Shown one piece after another: positions 1 through 8,252 of a DNA stretch of 51,293 nt (its first letter is position 1; each line of letters begins with the position of its first letter). Under the pieces are notes generated by a model. That model was given only the letters and a program-made list of their open reading frames with translations. It was not told where the DNA came from and searched no databases. Both the position numbers and the translations under genes were made by a program. The DNA is taken from contig JAQBQF010000310.1 in the NCBI GenBank assembly GCA_028287115.1, positions 1 through 51,293 of the forward strand, read 5' to 3'. Source of the DNA: Myxococcales bacterium. Lineage in GTDB: Bacteria; Myxococcota_A; Polyangia; Haliangiales; Haliangiaceae.

Positions 1-810
1 GTGCGGCATCGAGCGCGCGTGATCAAGCAGTTCGAGAAAGTTCCCAAGATCGCGGCCAACGAATCTCGCATGGGTCAGGTGTTTCTCAATCTGATCGTCA
101 ACGCGGTACAGGCGATTCCCGAGGGTAACTACGAAGGCAATCAGATCCGCGTCTCCACCGTGCAGGAGGGCGATCGCGTGGTCGTCAAGATCGCGGATAC
201 CGGCGCAGGCATCCCGCTCGACGTTCAGCCGCGGCTGTTCACGCCGTTCTTCACGACCAAGCCGATCGGGGTCGGCACGGGCCTCGGGCTCGCGATTTCG
301 CATCGCATCGTGACCTCACTCGGCGGGACGCTGACGTTCGAGAGCGAGCTGGGAAAAGGCACGACGTTCCGCGTCGATTTGCCGATCGCCGACGCCGAGC
401 TGCCGGGCCTCACGCAGCGAATTCCGGTGGCGACACCGGCGAAACGCCGAGGCCGCGTGCTGGTCGTCGATGACGAGGAGTCGCTCGGTCACGCGTTGCG
501 GCGGTATCTATCGCAGGATCATGACGTCACCGCCATGACGAGTGCGCGGTTCGCGCTCGAGGCGCTCGCGCAGAATCTTCGATACGACGTGATCCTGTGC
601 GACTTGATGATGCCGCAGATCACCGGCATGGAGTTTCACGCTGAAGTCGAGAAGCTCGATCCGGCACAATCGGCGAAGATCGTGTTCATGACGGGCGGTG
701 CCTTCACCGCCCTCGCGCGGCAGTTTCTCGACGAAACTCCGAACCTCCGGATCGAGAAGCCGTTCGACCTCAAGGCGCTGCGCCACTTGGTCAACTCGCT
801 GGTCCTCTAG
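1..810 (+). CDS. Hybrid sensor histidine kinase, C-terminal part (HATPase plus receiver)
   Basis: The reading frame is open from the first base, so the true start and the sensor and dimerisation domains probably lie outside the window. Residues about 15-130 form the ATPase domain: an N box (NLIVNAVQAI), a G1 box (DTGAGIP), an F box (FTPFFTTKP) and a G2 box (GTGLGLAIS). A receiver domain follows at about 150-265, with the acidic pocket in VVDDEES, the phospho-acceptor Asp in CDLMMP and the conserved Lys in EKPF. The protein would therefore autophosphorylate and pass phosphate to its own receiver. No output domain follows, so a separate phosphotransfer or regulator partner is expected, but none is visible downstream. 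The family call is sure; the signal sensed is unknown. Confidence 0.9.
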   Translation: MRHRARVIKQFEKVPKIAANESRMGQVFLNLIVNAVQAIPEGNYEGNQIRVSTVQEGDRVVVKIADTGAGIPLDVQPRLFTPFFTTKPIGVGTGLGLAISHRIVTSLGGTLTFESELGKGTTFRVDLPIADAELPGLTQRIPVATPAKRRGRVLVVDDEESLGHALRRYLSQDHDVTAMTSARFALEALAQNLRYDVILCDLMMPQITGMEFHAEVEKLDPAQSAKIVFMTGGAFTALARQFLDETPNLRIEKPFDLKALRHLVNSLVL

Positions 811-927
811 AAAAACAACCGTCAGAGCGCCTGCGAGGCCGATGACGCCGACCGCAAGCACGTAGCCCTTGCCCCTCACGGCTACATGTACGAGCGGTGC
901 CGTCCGGCGGATCGTATAGTCGTCGAA

Positions 928-2526
928 ATGCCCGAAACCGGCCCACAGCATCACGACTTCGACTACGTCGTGATCGGCTCCGGCTTTGGCGGCGCGGTCT
1001 CGGCCTGCCGTCTCACCGAGAAGGGCTACTCCGTCGCCGTGCTCGAGATGGGCAAGCGCTGGACGGAGGCGGACTTCCCGAAGACGACGTGGAACCTGCG
1101 GCGCTGGGTGTGGCGGCCACGGCTCGGGCTCTACGGCTTCTACAACATGCGGCCGTTCAAGCACGTCATGATCCTGTGCGGCAACGCCGTCGGCGGCGGC
1201 TCGATCACGTACGCGAACACGATGCTCGCGCCTCCCGATGTCGTGTGGAGCGAAGGATCGTGGAAAGGCCTCTCCGACTGGCAGCGCGAGATGCCGGCGC
1301 ACTACGCGACCGCGCGTCGCATGCTCGGTGTCACCGAGAATCGCATCCTCGGCGACGCCGACCACATGCTGAAGAAGATGGCGGACGCGCAGGGCGTTGG
1401 CGCAACGTTCTACAAGCAAGACGTCGCGGTCTACTTCGGCGACGAGCCTGGCAAACCGCACGCTGATCCGTATTTCGGTGGCGAGGGCCCGCCGCGGTCG
1501 AGCTGCATCGGTTGCGGCGGCTGCATGGTCGGCTGCCGGTTCAACGCGAAGAACACGCTCGACAAGAACTACCTGTACTTCGCTGAAAAGCGCGGCGCGA
1601 AGGTGCTCGCCGAGACGCGCGTGGTCGAAGTTCGCCCGCTCGGTGCCGCCGACGGCAGCGACGGATACGCGCTCACCACGGAGCGATCGACGGCCCGCGT
1701 GTTCAAGCAGCGCAGGACGATCACCGCGCGCAATGTCGTGTTCTCGGCCTCGGCTCTCGGCACGATGGATCTCCTGCTCAAGATGAAGCAGAGCGGTGCG
1801 CTCCCCGCGCTGTCCGATCACCTGGGTGAAGGCGTGCGCACGAACTCGGAGTCGATCCTCGGTGTGCGGTTCCCGGGTGTGAAGTTCGACATGTCCAAGG
1901 GGGTCGCGATCGGCTCGGGAATCCATCTCGATCGCTTCACGCACATCGAAGCGACTCGCTACTCGAAGGGCTCCGACGCCCTCGGGATGATCGCGACGAT
2001 GCTCGTCAGCGGCCAAGGCTGGCGTCGCATCTTCAAATGGATCGGCGCCGCGTTCCGTCATCCGATCCGGTTCGCGCGCGCGGGTTGGCCGTTCGGCTTT
2101 GCGCGCCAGACGCTGATCCTGCTCGTGATGCAAACGATCGACGCAACCCTGCGGATGCAATTGCGCCGCCGCTGGTTCTGGCCGTTCAGCCGCCGGCTCT
2201 CGACCGTGGGCACGCGCATCCCCACGAACATTCCGCAGGCAAACGCGTTCGCCGAGCGTGCCGCCCAAGAGCTCGGCGGCATCGCGCTGACCTCGACGAG
2301 CGAGATCCTGTTCGATCTACCGATGACCGCACACTGCATCGGCGGTTGCGTGATGGGCACCAGCGCCGCCGACGGCGTGATCGATTCGCACCATCACGTG
2401 TTCGGGTACAAGAACCTGCTTGTCGTCGACGGTTCTGCGATCGGCGCGAACCTCGGCGTCAATCCAAGCCTCACGATCACCGCGCTCGCCGAGCGCGCGA
2501 TGTCATTTATCCCGCTGAAAGCTTGA
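928..2526 (+). CDS. GMC-family FAD oxidoreductase (cholesterol-oxidase-like)
   Basis: The N-terminus carries the dinucleotide-binding motif GSGFGGAVSA and the start of a GMC fold. The C-terminus has the matching GMC segment with an HCIGGC motif, the DSHHHVFGY region and VDGSAIGANLGVNPSLTI, which closes the FAD site. Between them, at about residues 195-215, lies a cysteine cluster CIGCGGCMVGC followed by NAKNTLDKNYL. The spacing is ferredoxin-like and recurs in ChoD-type GMC enzymes of actinobacteria and myxobacteria. Substrate is probably a sterol or another bulky alcohol (inference). The ATG at 928 puts the FAD motif near the N-terminus; an in-frame ATG at 886 would add 14 residues. No strong ribosome binding site precedes either. 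It stands alone, 12 bases before the next gene. Confidence 0.85.
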   Translation: MPETGPQHHDFDYVVIGSGFGGAVSACRLTEKGYSVAVLEMGKRWTEADFPKTTWNLRRWVWRPRLGLYGFYNMRPFKHVMILCGNAVGGGSITYANTMLAPPDVVWSEGSWKGLSDWQREMPAHYATARRMLGVTENRILGDADHMLKKMADAQGVGATFYKQDVAVYFGDEPGKPHADPYFGGEGPPRSSCIGCGGCMVGCRFNAKNTLDKNYLYFAEKRGAKVLAETRVVEVRPLGAADGSDGYALTTERSTARVFKQRRTITARNVVFSASALGTMDLLLKMKQSGALPALSDHLGEGVRTNSESILGVRFPGVKFDMSKGVAIGSGIHLDRFTHIEATRYSKGSDALGMIATMLVSGQGWRRIFKWIGAAFRHPIRFARAGWPFGFARQTLILLVMQTIDATLRMQLRRRWFWPFSRRLSTVGTRIPTNIPQANAFAERAAQELGGIALTSTSEILFDLPMTAHCIGGCVMGTSAADGVIDSHHHVFGYKNLLVVDGSAIGANLGVNPSLTITALAERAMSFIPLKA

Positions 2527-2538
2527 TACGCTCGACCC

Positions 2539-3747
2539 GTGAAGTGGTGCGCCGTGATCGTCCTGGTCTGCGCCTGCGGCGATAACCGCGCCGCACCCGA
2601 CGCACGGCCGGACGTTCCAGGAATCGACGCGTTCACGTATCCCGCATTCGCACCGCCGATCCCGCAGGTCCGGAAAGGCATCGGTCACGTGATGCCCGCG
2701 GTCCGCGTCGTGCCGATCTTCTACCCCGGCGACGCGATGCGCACCGACATGGTGAGCGGGCTCGGCAAGCTCCAGACCGCGCAGCAATGGTCGCTGATCG
2801 CCGGTGAGTATGGCGTCGGCCCGTTCACGCTCGGCACGCCGATCGACCTCACGACCGCGGCGCCGACGGCGATCACCGACGATCAGATCCGCCTGCTTCT
2901 CGCATCAGGACTCGATGGCACGCACCCCGAGTGGGGACCGACCGACGCCGCAACGATCGAATCGACGATCTACACCATCTACTTCCCGACGACGACCACG
3001 GTCACCGGCCCCGGCACGAGCTGCGTCAACTTCGCCGCGTATCACAACACCGCGACGCAAACCCAGGGCCACATGATCTACGCGGTGATGCCGCGATGCG
3101 GTCCGCTGTCCGGACACACCGCCGTCGACACGCTGTTCGCGATCACGACGCACGAGCTGTACGAAGCCGCCACCGACCCACACCTCGACGCGTACACGAT
3201 CATCGGCAGCGAGTACTACGCCTGGCCCCTCGCGATGGGCGGCATCGAGGTCGGAGACATGTGCGCGTTCCTCGGCGACAACTACTTCACAGATCCCGAA
3301 GTCGGCTACCTCACCCAGCGCATCTGGTCGAATCATGCGGCGTCCGCATTCCACGATCCGTGTCTGCCGATCCCGAGCGGGCAGGGCCCGTACTTCGCGG
3401 CGGTTCCCGAAACGCCCGACCTCGTCACGCTCGCCTTCGGAGGCGGTCAGACGCTCACGATGGACGGCGTCAACATTCCACTGCTTGGACGCAAGACGAT
3501 CAAAGTGCGCCTCGCGAGTGAAGCCCCGCTCGCAGACTGGACCGTGGCCGCGATCCGCATGGGCCGCGGCGGCGCCAGCCCGCTCGCGTTCCAGCTCGAT
3601 CGCACGAGCGGTCACAACGGCGACACGCTGCTGCTCACGATCACCGCGCTCTCGCAACCCGCGAGCAAGGTGCAACCGTTCGCGCTGATCTCGACGCTCG
3701 ACGGCCGCAACACGATCTGGGCCGGCGTCGTCGGGATCACGCCGTAG
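2539..3747 (+). CDS. Secreted lipoprotein with a HELxEAxTDP metalloprotease-like motif
   Basis: This 402-residue protein starts at a GTG and has a short lipoprotein signal peptide with cysteines at 11 and 13 (VCACGDN), then an Asp/Pro/Ala linker, so it should be an exported lipoprotein. Residues 205-214 read HELYEAATDP. This is a shortened zinc-site-like motif also seen in EXORDIUM/phosphate-induced-like secreted proteins and some putative metalloproteases, and it is followed by an EYYAWP segment and a Cys-containing region. The last 100 residues look like a beta-sandwich domain. No enzyme activity can be assigned from sequence alone. The motif suggests a metal site (inference). It follows the GMC gene by 12 bases and may be cotranscribed. 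Confidence 0.6.
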   Translation: MKWCAVIVLVCACGDNRAAPDARPDVPGIDAFTYPAFAPPIPQVRKGIGHVMPAVRVVPIFYPGDAMRTDMVSGLGKLQTAQQWSLIAGEYGVGPFTLGTPIDLTTAAPTAITDDQIRLLLASGLDGTHPEWGPTDAATIESTIYTIYFPTTTTVTGPGTSCVNFAAYHNTATQTQGHMIYAVMPRCGPLSGHTAVDTLFAITTHELYEAATDPHLDAYTIIGSEYYAWPLAMGGIEVGDMCAFLGDNYFTDPEVGYLTQRIWSNHAASAFHDPCLPIPSGQGPYFAAVPETPDLVTLAFGGGQTLTMDGVNIPLLGRKTIKVRLASEAPLADWTVAAIRMGRGGASPLAFQLDRTSGHNGDTLLLTITALSQPASKVQPFALISTLDGRNTIWAGVVGITP

Positions 3748-3812
3748 CCCGCCGATATGTGAAGAAACCAGCGAACGGTGCGGGCTCCGGCGGCATTCTA
3801 CTATCCGAGTCG

Positions 3813-6800
3813 ATGCAGGACGCCGAGCAAGACATCAGGCTGGCGCAGCTCACCGCGGAGATGGCGTGGTTGAAGCGGCTCGCACGGGCGTTGATCCGCA
3901 ATGATGAAGCCGCTGATCTCGCGCACGACGCCTGGCTCGTTGCCGTCGAGCATGCGCCAGAGGATGGTCGGCCGCTTCGGCCGTGGCTCGGGCGCATCGC
4001 TCGCAATCTGACGTTCATGGGTGGCCGTGCACGCCGGCGCCGCGAAGCTCGCGAGCTCGCGACTGCAGTGCTCGCGGAGCCGGTCCCGAGTCCCGACCAG
4101 CTGGTCCAACGCGTCGAGATTCAACGGCTCGTCGCGTGCGAGGTGCTGCGGCTTGCCGAGCCATACCGGTCGACCGTGCTGCTGCATTACTTCGAGGAGC
4201 TGACTTGCGCCGAGATCGCGCGGAGGCTCGAGCTTCCCGAGGGAACCATACGGCGGCGACTCAAGGTCGCGCGCGACCAGCTGCGAGCGCGGCTCGACAC
4301 GAAACAACCGGGATCGCGTGGCGGGCTTGCGGCGCTTGCGCCGCTCGCCGGGGTCACCGCTCCGCACAAGTATGCCGCATCCGTCGCGGTAGGAGTGCTC
4401 ATGAAGAAAGTCGTTGCCGCGATCGCGCTCGTGCTCGTGCTGCTGATTGCTGCGCTCCTGTGGAGCGGGCGTACCCGCGGTCTTGACAAGGCCGACCCGA
4501 CGGTCGCTGCCGAACATCACGGCGCGTCCACTCCCGCCGGCAGTGCAAGCGCAGAGGGCGCGGAGCTGGGATTGCCGGCCTGGCTCGTTCAGAGCGGGGT
4601 CAAGCCCCGACGTATCGCTGGACGCGTGACGTTTCACCACGCGCCCGTGATCGGCGCTACCGTCGAGCTCGCGAGCTTCGCGTCGGAGAGCGGCCTCGTG
4701 ACCGCGCCTCGCCGCACCACCAGCGCCGCCGGAGAGTTCGATTTCGGGCCGCAGCCGGCGATGGAATGGAGCGTTCGCGCGTCGGCAGCGAGCAAGGCGA
4801 GCGCGTCGGTCGAGGTCGACTTGCGAAATCCGATCTCGACACCCGCACCGGACCATCTCGAGCTCGAGCTCGGCACATGCAATGCCGCGCTGTTCGGGAC
4901 CGTGCGCGATGCCTCGGGCGGCGCGATCGCGAAGGCGCGCATCGCACGCGCGTTCGAGAGCAACTCGGGCGTGCCCGGTGGCTCGTCCGTGATCACCGAT
5001 GACAAGGGAACCTATGAAATTTGCGTCGAGGTCAGCTGGCCTGGCTTGGTTGCCGTCGAAGCCTCCGCGTTCGGATACGGATCGATCGTATACACGACCA
5101 TCGTCCCGGGTCGCGTCAAGGCCGACTTCGCACTCGTCCCCGAGGCCACGATCATCGGCCGCGTCGTTCGCGACGACACTGGCGCTCCGGTGCCACAAGC
5201 ATCGGTTTATGTCCCCGCCGGACAGCCCGCAGTCGTGCGCACGTCGTGGCGCGGAACGTTTACCGACGCCACGGGTCACTTCCGGCTGGATCGAGTACCA
5301 CCCGGACGACATCTCGTGTTCGCGAGGGGCGAGGGGATGGTGCTCTCGCGAGGCACAGTCGTGATCGTCGAGGCGGGACGTACAAGCACGGAGCTCGAGA
5401 TCCGACTCGAAGTGGGATCGACGATTCGTGGCACCGTGATCGATCACGGAAAACCGGTCGCGGGCGCTCGCGTTGCGCCGATGATTGCGGAGGGTCGCGG
5501 GACGACGGCCGCCATGTCGCAGGAAGACGGGACCTTCGTCCTCACCGAGGTGCCGAGGGGCCAGCTTCGATTCGCCGCGCGTCCGTACGACGTGGTGAAG
5601 CCGACAACCTTCCAGGTCAGCCAACCCGAACACGAGGGCGTCATGCTCGAGGTCGATGCGCTTGGCACGATCGTCGGTCACGTCGTTCGCGAAAAGAAGC
5701 CTGTGCCAGGTGCCCACGTCGATATCCGCGGGCCTAACGATCGCGAGCTCGAAGCGACCCGGACGGACGCTACAGGAAGGTTTGAGGCACGCGGGTTGCG
5801 CGCCGGGCCATGGACCTTATACGCGTCGAACGAGCACGAGGGCTCGTTTGGGGGGCCCGAGCACGTCCAGCTCAACCGCGGCCAGACGGCCGAGGTGACG
5901 ATCGATCTCGCGTTCTCCGCGGCGATCTCCGGCCGCGTGATCGATCAGAACGGCGAGCCGGTGCCAGGCGTGGCGGTGTGGTTAAGCAACACGGCCAACG
6001 ACGATGCCGGGCTCGCGGTCACCTCGATCGACGGGACCTTCCGCGCTGCGTCGATGAGCGGCGGTGGTCAGTACCGGCCGTCGGTGCGCCGCAATCCACG
6101 CTCGATCACGTTGCTGAAGCCAGCGAGCGGAACCGAGTTCCCGTTGGTCACGCTTTCCGGCCGCGACTCGGAAGTCACCGGCATCGTGCTCGCCGTGCAA
6201 CTCGATCGGCTGTCGATCTCCGGCAAGGTCGTCGATGGGGATGGTGCGCCGGTCGCCGACACGCGAGTTCTTGCCGAGCTCCTCGAACATGGGGAGCAGC
6301 CGCGATTCTTCAGCGGCGTCCAGGATCTGGCGACCACGACCGACGTCGATGGACGGTTCGTGATGAGCGACCTGCTCGATGGCGGATATGCAATCCAGGC
6401 GCGATCACCGGCGGGCACGGAAGCCACCGTGACCGATGTCCGCGCGGGACGCGGTGACGTCACGATCGTGCTGCCCACGCCAGGCGCAATCGACGGGACG
6501 CTCGTCGGCTTCAGAGACCCGCCCCAGGTCAGCGCACTGAAGAATGATTCACCCGGATCGCGCTCCCCGCTGTTCGCCACCGTGCAAGGTACCGGCTTCT
6601 TCATGCGCGATCTGTCGCCCGGTAAGTATCTGGTCACCGCTCGCACCCCGAACGAAGCGGCAAGTCTCGTGGTCGAAGTGTCGTCTGGCAAGACGTCACA
6701 CGCGACGCTCACGAGCCAGGGCTCTGGCGTTGTTTCCGGTCACGTTCGCGAGCTCCGCACCAACCGGCCGATCGAGGGCATGACCTGTCGCGCCGTACCG

Positions 6801-7295
6801 CGAGTCGGAACCGCGGTGCCGGTGATCGGAATGGCGGGTGAAGGTGTTCGTACCGATGCCCAGGGCGCCTTCCTGATCCCCGCTGCTCCCGCGGGCGACA
6901 TTGCGATCTTGTGCGACGGCCTGTGGCGCATCTACTCCAATGGAGCTCGTCTCGTCACAATGCAACCGCCGCAGCCCACAGACCTCAACGTACTGGTGGT
7001 CGCATGGCAAGACGATGCGCACGCCCTCGCCGGATTCGGCGCAGACCTCGACGACCAGCCGCTCGTTCCGCAGCTTGTTCGCGTGCAATCCGGTGGACCC
7101 GCCGCGCTCGCCGGGTTTGCACAAGGCGATATCGTGATCGCGGTCGACGGCGTGTCGACGACGGAAGTCAGTCCGAATGGCGTGTGGATCCTGATCGCAA
7201 ACCACGCGCCGGGAACAAAGGTCAAGATCGCCGTCAATCGCGCCGGCAAGACTTTGACCGCCGATCTGACGCTCCGCGTACTCGAGACACGCTGA
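3813..7295 (+). CDS. ECF sigma factor fused to a membrane anchor, carboxypeptidase-regulatory-like repeats and a PDZ domain
   Basis: From the ATG at 3813 the product is 1160 residues; an in-frame GTG at 3759 would add 18. Residues about 10-80 match sigma-70 region 2 (DLAHDAWLVAVE, then PWLGRIARNL). Residues 106-162 match region 4, with the helix-turn-helix LTCAEIARRLELPEGTIRRR. A single hydrophobic segment follows at 199-218, then a low-complexity linker and roughly eight Ig-like carboxypeptidase-regulatory repeats, each opening with a G-x-V-x-D/E pattern such as ISGRVIDQNGEPVPG. The C-terminus is PDZ-like (PAALAGFAQGDIVIAVDG). The sigma part would be cytoplasmic and the repeats and PDZ periplasmic or surface-exposed, so it may act as a membrane-tethered sigma factor. 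An internal ATG at 4401 with its own ribosome binding site could also produce the anchored part alone. No separate anti-sigma gene is adjacent. Confidence 0.85.
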   Translation: MQDAEQDIRLAQLTAEMAWLKRLARALIRNDEAADLAHDAWLVAVEHAPEDGRPLRPWLGRIARNLTFMGGRARRRREARELATAVLAEPVPSPDQLVQRVEIQRLVACEVLRLAEPYRSTVLLHYFEELTCAEIARRLELPEGTIRRRLKVARDQLRARLDTKQPGSRGGLAALAPLAGVTAPHKYAASVAVGVLMKKVVAAIALVLVLLIAALLWSGRTRGLDKADPTVAAEHHGASTPAGSASAEGAELGLPAWLVQSGVKPRRIAGRVTFHHAPVIGATVELASFASESGLVTAPRRTTSAAGEFDFGPQPAMEWSVRASAASKASASVEVDLRNPISTPAPDHLELELGTCNAALFGTVRDASGGAIAKARIARAFESNSGVPGGSSVITDDKGTYEICVEVSWPGLVAVEASAFGYGSIVYTTIVPGRVKADFALVPEATIIGRVVRDDTGAPVPQASVYVPAGQPAVVRTSWRGTFTDATGHFRLDRVPPGRHLVFARGEGMVLSRGTVVIVEAGRTSTELEIRLEVGSTIRGTVIDHGKPVAGARVAPMIAEGRGTTAAMSQEDGTFVLTEVPRGQLRFAARPYDVVKPTTFQVSQPEHEGVMLEVDALGTIVGHVVREKKPVPGAHVDIRGPNDRELEATRTDATGRFEARGLRAGPWTLYASNEHEGSFGGPEHVQLNRGQTAEVTIDLAFSAAISGRVIDQNGEPVPGVAVWLSNTANDDAGLAVTSIDGTFRAASMSGGGQYRPSVRRNPRSITLLKPASGTEFPLVTLSGRDSEVTGIVLAVQLDRLSISGKVVDGDGAPVADTRVLAELLEHGEQPRFFSGVQDLATTTDVDGRFVMSDLLDGGYAIQARSPAGTEATVTDVRAGRGDVTIVLPTPGAIDGTLVGFRDPPQVSALKNDSPGSRSPLFATVQGTGFFMRDLSPGKYLVTARTPNEAASLVVEVSSGKTSHATLTSQGSGVVSGHVRELRTNRPIEGMTCRAVPRVGTAVPVIGMAGEGVRTDAQGAFLIPAAPAGDIAILCDGLWRIYSNGARLVTMQPPQPTDLNVLVVAWQDDAHALAGFGADLDDQPLVPQLVRVQSGGPAALAGFAQGDIVIAVDGVSTTEVSPNGVWILIANHAPGTKVKIAVNRAGKTLTADLTLRVLETR
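4390..4403 (+). promoter_or_regulatory. Internal ribosome binding site and ATG inside the sigma fusion
   Basis: TAGGAG at 4390-4395 lies 5 bases before an in-frame ATG at 4401. Translation from this ATG would begin MKKVVAAIALVLVLL, directly at the membrane anchor. The paralogue at 38540-41281 starts at exactly the equivalent place (MNRKLAGLGAVVAIAIG). This supports either a second translation start or a recent fusion of two formerly separate, adjacent genes. Most starts nearby lack so clear a binding site, which makes this one stand out. Confidence 0.45.
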
Positions 7296-7323
7296 GCCAA
7301 TACGGCCGCTGGCAGACTGATGC

Positions 7324-8034
7324 TCATGCCGGTGCTTCATCGAAGCGTAGCAGCCCGTGCCGCCGCCAGCCGGTCGTGAGCAACCACACGCTCGGCTCGG
7401 CGTTCGGCCGTTGCATTTCGACGAGCTCGCGTTTCCACTCGGTGTTCACGTTGATGCGCGCGGCCCAACCCGTGAACCAGGCCGCGCTCGAGTACGGATC
7501 GATCCAGAACTTGGCGAACTTCTGCTCGGCATTGTGATGCTTCCGGTTGAGCAATACGTATCGAAGCGCGTTGCGGACTTCCCTCGGACTTCTTAGCTGC
7601 CTCACGTGATAGCGCTCCGCGAACAGCTTGCCCTGACGCTTCAGGACGCGATTGATCCGCCGCGCGGTACGCACCTCGAAGCCCTGGATGCCGCACGCGA
7701 GCTGCCGCTTGTTCTGCGCTTCGCAGATCAGGTGCAGATGGTTCGAAAGCACGTTGAACTCGACGATCCGAAACCAGGTCTTGTGTGACTCCGCGACCGA
7801 CTTGCGAATGACTTTCATCAAATAATCGCGCGCGAGCGAGCCGACACCTTCGACGATCCGTAGCGTTATGTGGACGGGGAATCGCGATGGCAGTGTTTCG
7901 CGCGAGTCATGCGACACCGTGCCGGCCTTCTTCTTTCGTCCTGCACCCGGACGCCAACCGCCGTGCCTTCCGTCAGGCTTGCGTGCCTGTTCGAGTGAGA
8001 GCTGAACGTGTTTCTTACGTGGTTTTCGAGACAT
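7324..8034 (-). CDS. REP-associated tyrosine transposase (Y1/HUH family), copy A
   Basis: The 236-residue protein has a basic N-terminus containing GGWRPGAGRKKK. This is followed by the single-strand HUH transposase core: RFPVHITLRI, the metal-binding His-x-His in NHLHLICEA, and a C-terminal helix with a candidate catalytic Tyr in LRYVLLNRKHHN. These are the marks of RAYT/TnpA-REP proteins, which cut and join single-stranded DNA at hairpins. A second copy at 47389-48099 has the same length and I count about 30 differences (about 87% identity). Homology between the copies continues about 90 bases upstream of the start and stops at the stop codon. Both copies are intact, which suggests recent movement or selection for function. 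The start is the ATG within the shared region. Confidence 0.85.
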   Translation of the reverse strand: MSRKPRKKHVQLSLEQARKPDGRHGGWRPGAGRKKKAGTVSHDSRETLPSRFPVHITLRIVEGVGSLARDYLMKVIRKSVAESHKTWFRIVEFNVLSNHLHLICEAQNKRQLACGIQGFEVRTARRINRVLKRQGKLFAERYHVRQLRSPREVRNALRYVLLNRKHHNAEQKFAKFWIDPYSSAAWFTGWAARINVNTEWKRELVEMQRPNAEPSVWLLTTGWRRHGLLRFDEAPA

Positions 8035-8122
8035 GACACCCGCATCCGGGATTGCGCTTGGGGCTGAAATTCAGCCCGCCGCATGATTTCCGCACTGTTT
8101 CGTAGCACACTCGTCTGACACC
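7324..8122 (-). repeat. Dispersed repeat unit A carrying the transposase
   Basis: The unit matches 47299-48099 in inverted orientation. At the upstream edge both copies carry GGTGTCAGACG (here on the minus strand at 8112-8122), then a conserved stretch containing CAGTGCG and AATCATG, then the gene. Sequence beyond the edge motif and beyond the stop codon is unrelated. No target duplication or long terminal inverted repeat could be seen. Confidence 0.65.
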
Positions 8123-8252
8123 CGACCGTCGCAATTTTCCCGGCACGGGGAACAGATCTTGAGTGATTGTGCAGATCCGAGGTTTAATAGTCGGGCCTAC
8201 GTGAGGGCTTTGCAGGGTCGTGATTGCCGGTCGTCGCAGAATTCCAGCCGAC

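Noticed and set aside
508..2268. 586-residue open frame on the minus strand opposite the GMC gene
   Set aside because: Arg/His/Glu-rich shadow of a high-GC gene on the other strand; no motif, and the plus-strand frame has clear domain conservation.
3801..5717. 638-residue minus-strand frame opposite the sigma fusion
   Set aside because: Arg/Asp/His-rich mirror frame; the plus strand encodes recognisable sigma regions and repeats throughout.
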